15,878 nt of DNA, from NCBI GenBank assembly GCA_024196135.1, contig JAMQCK010000784.1, positions 1 to 15,878 of the forward strand, given 5' to 3'. Source of the stretch: Pleurotus ostreatus/Saccharomyces cerevisiae fusant (Eukaryota > Opisthokonta). Within the stretch, counting starts at the first letter, position 1, and each line of letters begins with the position of its first letter. This document shows, piece after piece, positions 8,209 through 15,878 of the stretch. The position numbers were made by a program, and so were the translations under genes. The notes under the pieces were generated by a model. The model did no database searches. It saw only the letters and a program-made list of their open reading frames with translations, and was not told the DNA's origin.

Positions 8209-11200
8209 ATGTCCTCGTCGTCTGCGACGGCGTCGGAATCGCGCTCACCATCGCCTCGCACCCCTGCGCCCTCCGCCGCCCACGATACCGCCACTGCCGT
8301 ACCGAGCGAATTCTGGTTCGCGTCACCGAAGTTGAGAATGTCTGAGATGCCCTGGGCTGGCGCAGACGGCGTATTAGCATACCCGCAAAAGGTCGACGAT
8401 CAGAGCATGTTGCGTCTGGACGAGCTGCTCGAGGAGAACGCCTACGACGAGTGCGTGCTCCCATCACAACATGTGGGACACTGCTAACATGTTTGATAGG
8501 CCTTCTCAAGCAGGATCGGATATGGCATCGGTGCAGCCTCCCTCAACCGCGTCCTCTACTCCAGCACCTGCCCCTGCGCCCATGGACATGGTCCCTGTCC
8601 TTACCAGTTATAGTCCAGAGTCAAACTTCCTGACCGCACCGGCTGCCCCACTCACATCCACCAAACCCGTTCCCCCTCCCGCTCCTCTTCCGAGGAGATT
8701 CGATCCCAACATGTTCAACCAGAAGGTCGTATACCCCCCTAAGGAAGCCTGCTTCAAGTACGTGTCCCGCGCATGTTCGACCCCTCTCGATGCGTGTCTG
8801 ACGTGTGCGCAGCCTGCCAGTCATGTTCCCCTCGATCCCGGAAAGCGGCACGAAGTCGCGAGTGGAGACGCAGATTCGCGTCACGATGGACCTCGCGGAT
8901 GGGACTGCTACCTCAGAGTCCCGACGGTACGATCGAGTGGGGACCTGGAAGTGGCTACGGCTGCCTGCTGGTACGGCGACAAAGAAGCCAACCCGCAAGC
9001 AGGGCAAAGTTGGTGCGTTGCCAGGCTGCATCTATTCGAAAAGAAATTGACTGTGCTTTAGAGGCCGACCCGCAGGATACGCTGTACCTGACAGCCAACG
9101 TCAGTTGCGCGTCTCCGCCTCATAGCCAAGTGATCAGCTGTTCAAGCTGCCGGACTCGAGAAGTGCGCCTTTCGTCATCCGCCGATCCAATCTACTCACA
9201 TGCATACACAGGCCAAGCGCGTTGCGAAGAAGATCGCCGCACGGGTGAAGCCTCAAAAGTCAGACGGCGATGCTATGGACGACAAGACGCAGGAAGACAC
9301 GACTAGTATCCTGCAGTTCAATTGCGCAGACACTATTGAGTTCTCCAACGGCTCTGTTGTCCTCCCCATCCGCATCACCTGCTACTGCCGACACCACCGG
9401 GAAAAAGTTGGCTTCAGGCTGAATTTCTCCCTGGTCGATCACGTTGGTCGTCTCGTCGGCATCGGCGCCTCGCCACCCATAATGATCACCGACGACCACA
9501 AGACGGCTGGTGCTAGCAGCAGTGCCCGCCATGGGGATGCTATGAACGGATACCCAGTCATGGACTCGGACTGGTCTCAGGGGGGCGCGGACCAGGCACT
9601 CAAGCGCAAGAAGCGGCTGGCGGATGCAGGGGCCAAGAAGAAACCCTATGACTCTTCAGGAAAGCCCGAGCGCCAAGCTAGGCAATCCAGCGTCGCGAGC
9701 GCGCCCTCGCCGGCGTCGTCGACGTCGTCCGTTCCTTTGACCCGCTCCCCTTCACCCCCGTCCGGCCTGTCGTATCCGAGCTCGGAACCACCTTCGCACT
9801 CGCAGGTTCCGTCGCTGCAGAACTCCTCACATGAATCGGAGTCCTCGCCAGATGGGCCCTCGACGCCCCTCGACTACAGCCCCGACATTCAGATGCTGTC
9901 CGCCGTGTTGCAAGAGGAAACCAATCCGATGCTCACGCCGACGACCAACGGACTGCAGCAGACCTCCATGGTGTCAACTCCTATCGACTCCTACCCCTTC
10001 ATGTACTTCGGTCAAGCACCGGCAGCCCCGCCAGCTTTGCAGATCCCGACCATCCATCGCCTCATCCCCAACACCGGGCCAACCCACGGTGGGATTGAGG
10101 TGACGGTTTTGGGTGCCAACTTCCACGCGAACGTTGCGCTGCATTGCGTGTTTGGGGACGTTGTGGCAAGCTCGACGCAGAGGTGGAGCGAGAATACGCT
10201 TGTGTGTATTCTGCCGCCGCGAGCTACGCCTGGGGTGGTCGCCGTTTGGATCGACGGCTTCCCCAAGGCGGACGATCCCTCTGTTATGCCGACCTCGCTG
10301 TTCACATACTCTGATGAGTCAGACCGAGCTCTGTACGTTGCTATACTCATCTTCAGGATGTCAATACTAACTACCTTTCAGTATGGAGCTTGCCTTGCAA
10401 GTCGTCGGTCTCAAGATGACCGGCAAGATCGAGGACGCGAAGAATGTTGCTATGCGCATCGTGGGCAACACTGGCGACGGTTCCGACCAGCCGACGGGGA
10501 CCGCGCCGAACTCGATGCAGCTCGCTACGCGGGAGCTACGCCCGTTCTTGCTGCAACAAGTGGGCGAGAACGCCGACTTTGAGAAGGTCATCACGAACTT
10601 CTTGTCGGTCATGAATACGCCTGTCGAGCATGCGTCTGCCGCGAAGGTGTCCATCCCGGATGCCCTTGCGTACACGACGGCTAGCGGGCAGACTCTCCTG
10701 CACCTTGCCGCCTTCCTCAAGTATGCAGGTCTCACGCAGTTCCTCGTCGATCACGGTGCGGATATCGACGCCCGGGACCGCAATGGGTACACCTCGCTCC
10801 ACGTCGCCGCCCTCGTCGGCTCGAAGGAGGTGGCGGCGTGTTTGCTCAATGCTGGAGCTGACAGGGAGATCGTTAACGCTCTCGGGAAGACGGCCGAGGA
10901 GATCGCTGTGGATGGTTTCTTTGATGACATCGTCCGCACCGACTCGCCGGAGACCGTGCGCTACGAGTCGGAGGAGGAGGCTCACTGGGGCGATGCGGAG
11001 GAAGAGTCCGAGGACGAGCATCTGCTGAGACGGAGGCGGCAGACGAGGCGCCGTCCGTCAGGTCACTCGACGCCTGTCAAGAAGCGTAGTATGGCGAGGC
11101 TGACAGAGGATCGTCCGGCGAGCAGGACGGGCAAGCAGGAGAAGCTGCCGGAGAAGCTGCCGGGCGTGCCCGACGACAAGCAGGCCGCATCGCTCGTCGA

Positions 11201-11849
11201 GATGATCCACAAGACGTTCTTCCCGCAGCTGCCCCTTCCCCAGCTCCCGAACTTCCCCCAGCTACCCGGCGTTCTCCAGAACATCCCCGTCTTCCCTGTC
11301 TACGTGCCCATGATGCCCAACTGGGCGCAGCTGGGGCGCGGAGGCGGCAACGGGGAGGCAGAGCCTGCGGGCGTCGGCGCGAACGCGGTGAAGGCGGCGC
11401 AGGACTTCCGTAGTCAGTGCGATAAGTGGCTGGCGCAGGTCCTGCAGTTGCAGCAAGCCCAGCAACAGCAGCAGCAGGCGGAGGAAGATATTGCGCCGCC
11501 TGCGTATACGCCGCGACGGGTGGTGGAGAATGGTCCGGAGCAGGCGGAGGGTTCACGGACGCGCAGGCGCGCGGAGTATGATATTCACCAGGTCTCGGCG
11601 AAGGAGGTCAACTCGTATGGGTATCAGCCAACGGCGCGTCAACAACAGAAGTTGCAGAAGAAGCGTAAGTGGTTTGCATCTCTTGTCAGTTACTTTGAAC
11701 TCATTCCGCTCGCAGAGGATCGTATGCTCGTTCTCTTCTGGTTGCCCATCCTCTTCATGTCCATCATCTGGGGCATGTTCACCGGAGTGCAGTTCGCATG
11801 GCAGATGTTCACAGCGGCCCTGCCTATTCCTTCCGTTCTGCGGCACTAG
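8209..11849 (+). CDS. Spt23/Mga2-type membrane-tethered transcription activator
   Basis: Homolog of yeast Spt23 and Mga2, ER-anchored activators released by ubiquitin- and proteasome-dependent processing, which induce the delta-9 desaturase gene OLE1 in response to membrane saturation. Exons: 8209-8450, 8500-8757, 8813-9012, 9062-9162, 9212-10332, 10382-11664, 11716-11849; total 3339 nt, 1112 residues. The N-terminus is Ser/Pro-rich. The conserved DNA-binding-like region starts near residue 167 with LPVMFPSIPESGTKSRVETQ and continues through ADPQDTLYLTANVSCASPPH and AKRVAKKIAARV. An IPT/TIG domain (about 546-637) begins PTIHRLIPNTGPTHGGIEV. Ankyrin repeats (about 743-825) include GQTLLHLAAFL and GYTSLHVAALVGSKE. 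After a basic patch and polyglutamine there is PPAY (1013-1016). The C-terminal hydrophobic anchor, about 1073-1090, starts MLVLFWLPILFMSIIWG. Length and domain order match the family. The single-copy state is inferred only from this window. Target genes cannot be read from the sequence. Confidence 0.93.
11445..11477 (+). repeat. polyglutamine (CAG/CAA) tract in the Spt23/Mga2 homolog
   Basis: A run of mostly CAG and CAA codons encodes QLQQAQQQQQQ, with mixed codons rather than a pure CAG run. It lies between the ankyrin region and the membrane anchor, just before the PPAY motif. Confidence 0.85.
11665..11715 (+). other. 51-nt in-frame intron before the membrane anchor
   Basis: A perfect GTAAGT donor and a CGCAG acceptor flank 51 nt with no in-frame stop. 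Removal joins KLQKK to QDRMLVLFWLP, directly at the start of the membrane segment. Read as coding it would insert 17 residues, including WFASLVSYFELIPLA, before the anchor. Confidence 0.75.
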
Positions 11850-12272
11850 ATGTCGGTCTCTTGGACATTCTCCTTCTACTACTCCCTCTGTATCTATGCT
11901 GCTCACCGCTACCTACTTACTTACCTGTTGCTTGGGGGGTCTCATCTGCACTTCTTCCTTCTTCCTTTATTTGCCCTTCTTCCATAAACATGCATCGGTG
12001 ATGCTCGAGGATTCTACTATAAGTATCCCGTTGTATAGCTAGGATACGCCTGTCATAAACCCCTTGTCTGTACGCTAAGATACACATTTGCATAGTGTTG
12101 CTGTATACCTAGGCCGCTGTGAGCGCCGGCTTAGCCTGCGTAATTCATGCGAACTTCAATGAAAGGGACGCGCTTAGACCACTTGACCGAGTGGCGACTT
12201 CCCTTTTCGGCACGCGCTTGTTTTCTGTCTTCGACTTCAACCACCTTTCCCTTCCAAAAAGCCTACGGCACC
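11850..12272. other. spacer between the Spt23/Mga2 and Nup2 homologs
   Basis: The first half is pyrimidine-rich and fits a 3' untranslated region. The second half must contain the promoter and leader of the nucleoporin gene. I recognise no gene or RNA here. Confidence 0.5.
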
Positions 12273-14532
12273 ATGAAGCGCGGTGCAGAGAGGCAAGCAA
12301 CGAGGGATGATGCGGATAATGATGGAGATGTGCGTATGTTGTTGGACAAGTGAACAATGGCTGACGAGTCTTTGGAATAGGACAATGAACCGGGACAGGG
12401 TCTGAAGAAAGCGGACGAGGCTACGCTTGCAGGGCGAAAGTAAACACTCCCTTTGCTACATCACATTCAAGGGTCTCATTTGTGAACCAGAATACGCGGT
12501 CTCCCCAAGCGTTCGCGGTCGAGCACCCCAGCAGCGACAACTGACGCGGTGCGTGACGTGCTGGACGCGTGCAAAGCATGCATTGACGTTCCCTCTAGCC
12601 CTCGGCTGCGCCAAAATTCGCAGGCTTCAGCGGATTCGGTGGCTTTGGCTCTACTCCCTCGACTAGTTCGAGCACCACGACCAGCCCGGCCGGCAGCTTC
12701 TCATTCGGCGCGCCCTCAGTGTCCAGTTCCGCGTCCAATGCCACCAAGACATTCGCGGGATTGCTCGGGGCCACATCTGCTGCACCTGCTCCTCCCAAGT
12801 CAGCTACTCCGCCTGCTGCCCCCACACCCACACCCACGACCACGACTGCCTCGAAACCTTCGGCCGCGCTGACATATTATACGGCACTGCGCGGTCTGAA
12901 CGTCTCCTTCGTGTCCGCGATCACGCACGCGGTCGAGGAAGACCCCTTCGCGGATATTGCGGCGCTCGCAGAGCACTACAAGACGCTGCGCATCTCCGTG
13001 CAGAAGCAATACGACGCCGGTGTTGAGAAGGAGAACACCCCGGCAGCTGCGCCTGCGAAGGTGGACCCGCCGAAAGTCAGCATGCCTGCGCCTCCGGCGG
13101 CGTTCGCGGGCTTCCCCAAGCCTGCGGCATCTTCGACACCACCTGCAAGCTCTGGTGGCGGCGGCTTTACCTTCAAGCCCACCGAGACCGCCAGCAAGCC
13201 GTCGCCGTTCTCCTTCCCTGTCCCACCACCTGTCACTGCCGCCTCAAACCTGCCGTTCTCTCTGACTAAGCCAGACGCGCCAACACCGTCGACTGAGGAG
13301 CCTCCTAAGCTGTCCTCTGGCTTCTCATTCAGCAAGCCTGCTGAGTCCAGCAAACCTGCGGAAAGCAGCAATGGCTCAGCCTTCTCATCAGATGCAGGAA
13401 AGAAAGACGCTCCGGCCAACCCATTTTCGTTTGCGAAGACGGACACTTCCAAGGAAACCAAGGACGCTGCACCACCTTCCTTCTCGTTCGCCAAGACCGA
13501 CAGCGGGAGCTCTGGGTTCTCCTTCGGCTCGGGCCCTAAGCCCTCCTTCAGCTTTGGGAGCGCGCCCGACCGCGCTGCATCGACGAGTAGCTTGTTCGGC
13601 GCGTCCCCGACTCCCACTCCCCCACCCGCGACACCACCTGCCAAGCCGTCCGCCTTCGGTGCGTTTGGCTTCAAGCCCCCGAGTGCTGGCTCACTGGGTA
13701 ATCCAGTCGGCTTCGGGTTTGGGAGTCCTCCAAGGACGCCAGGCGAGGGTGAGCCGGAGAAGAAGGAGGGTGAGACGAAGCCAGCGTCTGGATTCTCCTT
13801 TGGCGGCGGCTCTTCGTCCGGCTCTGGCTTCTCCTTTGGTTCGGGCTCTTCCTTCGGCACGGGTTCGTCCTTTGGCACGGGCTCCGCCTTCGGGTCCAAG
13901 CCCGCTGAGAAGAAGGAGGATGACGAGGTGGAGAAGCCAGCCGAGGGTGGCGAGAAGGCAGCGGATGGGGACGCCAATAATTTTGGGCTGCTCAGCACGA
14001 ACCCGCATGATGAGGAGGGGATCGGCGAGGAGGAAGAGGTGACGACGCACGTTATGCGCGCGGCCGCGTTCAAGCTTGATGATGGGAAGTGGACGAAGTT
14101 GGGGTCGGGTGAGTCGCAGTGGTGCTGTTGAGGTTTGAGGGATGATTGGGCTGACTATGTGATAGGCATGGTGCGCTTGAAGAAGCACAAGAAGAGCGAG
14201 GTCAGGCGGATGTTGATGCGGAACAGCAGCACCGGGAAGATCAATATCGTGAGTCTCTCTTTCCTTCTGTCCTTCTGTCCTCCTTTGGTTTCTCCCTCCC
14301 CTTCGTACCGCTCTGTCCTGCAACGTACTTATCCCCTCCTCAGAACTTCAAGCTCTACGGTGGCCTCAACCCCAAAGTGAACAATAAGCTCGCCGTCTCG
14401 TTCGTCGGGCACGACCAGGGTGACTCGAAGACGTACAACCTCAAGTTCAAGTCCGAGGGCGAGGCGCAGGAGATGCTGGCAGCGCTCAACCGGGAGATCG
14501 AGTTTGTGAAGGCGAAGGCAGAGGGTGCTTGA
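12273..14532 (+). CDS. NUP2: Nup2/Nup50-type FG nucleoporin with Ran-binding domain
   Basis: Mobile nucleoporin of the nuclear basket that binds importin alpha and Ran-GTP and helps recycle importins. Exons: 12273-12329, 12381-12439, 12491-12548, 12599-14108, 14166-14248, 14344-14532; total 1956 nt, 651 residues. The first three exons are tiny and give the family N-terminus: MKRGAERQATRDD, then EPGQGLKKADEATLAGRK, then IRGLPKRSRS (residues 40-48), the region that binds importin alpha in relatives. A helical block near 150-200 includes YYTALRGLNVSFVSAITHA and EEDPFADIAALAEHYKTLR. The long Pro/Ser-rich middle carries many FSF and FxFG motifs, for example SGFSFGSGPKPSFSFGSAP. The C-terminal Ran-binding domain runs from about 540 to the end: HVMRAAAFKLDDGKWTKLGS, GMVRLKKHKKSEVRRMLMRN, INFKLYGGLNP. 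Splicing at 14109 and 14249 is required to complete this domain. Nup2 rather than Nup50 is the natural fungal name. Confidence 0.93.
13795..13902 (+). repeat. dense FG-repeat block
   Basis: This stretch of the nucleoporin gene encodes closely spaced SGFSFG, GSSFGT, GSSFGT and GSAFGS units. The GSSFGT units repeat with an 18-nt period and are nearly identical at DNA level, so they may have arisen by recent duplication or slippage. These are the phenylalanine-glycine motifs that line the pore and bind transport receptors. Confidence 0.8.
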
Positions 14533-15046
14533 AGCTGACGGAGGAGATCCGAGAGTTAGGGGGTATCTTGGTCTTTGAGTACTGACATGCGCTATGGACT
14601 GACGAGTATAATGGCATGCTGGTATGTATGCTCCGACAAACGTAGGATTTCGACACGATATGTGTACTTCTGACCGAGGTGCGTGCCTCGCGTCGCCACT
14701 AGTGCTGACTGTCGAAGGATAGGAGTAGACAGACGCTCTGTCGGCGCCCAACTACTGTCTATCTTCACTTGGTTTTCCTTCGCCATTCAACGCGTACATG
14801 CAACTTGATCTTTGACATACCAATACTGCCGAACACGAGGTCATAGACCCCTAGCTTCCCGATAGGAATTTAGAACAGCTCGACACTGGGCTGGTCCGTG
14901 CCATCGAAGTAGATCATGACCGTAGATGAACCCATGACTGGGACGACGGCGTTGGGCGCTCGCGAAGCAGGTTGACACATCGCGAGTCAGACACTGCCTT
15001 GCGCATTATAAGTACCTGGAATTCAGCACCCTTCGTCTAGCACATC
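14533..15046. other. spacer downstream of the Nup2 homolog
   Basis: It holds the 3' end of the nucleoporin gene and the promoter of the next gene. The minus-strand frames here are mostly shadows of the last nucleoporin exon. I recognise no gene or RNA. Confidence 0.5.
15007..15014 (+). promoter_or_regulatory. TATA-like box of the 15047 gene
   Basis: TATAAGTA lies 40 nt before the proposed ATG, with a pyrimidine-rich stretch (CACCCTTCGTCTAG) between them that could hold the transcription start. The position suits a short-leader fungal promoter. Confidence 0.45.
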
Positions 15047-15878
15047 ATGGCGTCCACGAACAGCGAGTGTTTTCAGCTCATACTGCCTCTATGCTTACTG
15101 ATCCTCGCGCTCACAGATTCGGGCTTCGGACAGACGTTCCAGTATATCACAAGCATCAAGCTTGCCGAGCTCGAGCGCCAGCGTAGCGCGTGTACGGCGT
15201 ACGTCAAGGAGACACTGAAGGCTGCTTCTGAAGAGACAACGCCGTACAAGCGTGCCGATACCCTCCTGCGTCGCATACGCAACTGGACTGGAGTTGGCCG
15301 CCTCGTAGGCGAGGACATCGACTACGATAATCTAGAGTGGTGAGCCTCGTGTTTTTTCCTCGTGCTCTCATCGTGGTTGCTGACGCGTGCATAATTCTAC
15401 AGCTGGCTATGGCAAGCTCACAGTGATCCATCCGTGACGGATGCGGAGATCCTAAAGATGGTCGAACAACTCGAAAAGGAGCTGGCACAGGCGCTTCGGC
15501 GATATGACTATGCGAAGCTCTTTGGCGACCTCCTATCCGAATGGCTTACCAGTGGTGATTCCCTTGCGACGGCGTCACCTTCGGATCAGGCCGTCGAAAG
15601 CAGATCCAACAAAAGAGAGGGTGCGCGCTTTCACTTTGTCAAACCTTGCTACTGCTCACTCACGTCTTTACAGAGGGCATCACACAGCAGGCCCAGATAC
15701 AGAAACTGATCACAGAGGCAAAGGAGGTCGACGTCGACGCCATCAAGGCCTATCTCGATGACTTGTTCTCCGAGTCGGCAGCTACCACCGCGCTTACCGA
15801 CTTGCGCAAGCAGATCCAAGACTACGGAGATGTTTTATCGTCATCCAAACTCGATGCCACCGAAATGCCTGCCCTGAT
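15047..15878 (+). CDS. fungal hypothetical protein, 5' part only
   Basis: The function is unknown and the gene runs off the right edge of the window. Proposed exons: 15047-15068, 15117-15339, 15403-15620, 15674 onward. The mature-looking part begins FGQTFQYITSIKLAELERQR, followed by helix-rich segments: RIRNWTGVGRL, WLWQAHSDPSVTDAEILKMV, EQLEKELAQALRRYDYAKLF and GITQQAQIQKLITEAKEV. I recall this pattern (FGQTFQ...TKLAELxKQR, then a WLxQAxSDPS block) from large families of unnamed Agaricomycete proteins. The region is charged and heptad-like, which suggests coiled coils. Introns 15340-15402 (GTGAGC...CAG) and 15621-15673 (GTGCGC...CAG) are well supported by frame. The first intron, 15069-15116, is uncertain: its donor would be the weak GTTTTC. 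If it is not spliced, the protein starts with a hydrophobic stretch like a signal peptide. Confidence 0.68.

Noticed and set aside
10536..11021. 161-codon minus-strand frame, and a 159-codon one at 11077-11556
   Set aside because: Both lie wholly opposite the ankyrin and linker coding sequence of the Spt23/Mga2 homolog and show no domain of their own.
12976..14073. 365-codon open frame on the minus strand opposite the nucleoporin
   Set aside because: It is the antisense shadow of the GC-rich, low-complexity FG region; the plus strand encodes a clear Nup2 protein with spliced conserved domains.
1..15878. tRNA, rRNA, CRISPR array, transposon ends or secondary-metabolite cluster
   Set aside because: No cloverleaf, spaced direct repeats, transposase or reverse-transcriptase motifs, or biosynthetic enzymes were seen.

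Overview
The window looks like a nuclear segment from a filamentous basidiomycete, probably an Agaricomycete. It is GC-rich and compact. The genes are broken by many introns of about 47-66 nt with GTRNGT-type donors, CTRAY-like branch sites and CAG/TAG acceptors. Its proteins are fungal: Misato/DML1, a Golgi GDA1-type nucleoside diphosphatase, a membrane-tethered Spt23/Mga2 activator, a Nup2/Nup50 nucleoporin and a fungus-restricted hypothetical family. I joined exons by hand from splice signals, frame and remembered family patterns. For the five complete genes the joined coding length is an exact multiple of three.

Layout, all confident genes on the plus strand: 1-1024, no confident gene, only a possible minus-strand coding fragment; 1025-3116, DML1/Misato homolog, 11 exons; 3117-3744, spacer with a degenerate zinc-finger-like frame; 3745-5122, disordered basidiomycete hypothetical with an LPG/LPDE repeat; 5625-7435, GDA1-family NDPase, 3 exons; 7436-8208, spacer; 8209-11849, Spt23/Mga2 homolog, 7 exons, with IPT/TIG, ankyrin and a C-terminal membrane anchor; 12273-14532, Nup2 homolog, 6 exons, with FG repeats and a Ran-binding domain; 15047-15878, 5' part of a fungal hypothetical cut by the window end.

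The genes do not form a pathway or cluster. They serve mitochondrial/cytoskeletal inheritance, Golgi glycosylation, membrane-lipid transcriptional control and nuclear transport, an ordinary housekeeping neighbourhood. I saw no transposon, tRNA, rRNA, CRISPR or biosynthetic cluster.

The most useful observations are several short introns whose length is a multiple of three and which lack an in-frame stop, so they read as coding sequence unless recognised; a PPxY motif between the ankyrin and membrane regions of the Spt23/Mga2 homolog, where a Rsp5-type ubiquitin ligase could dock; and the uncharacterised disordered repeat protein. No clearly novel system is evident.
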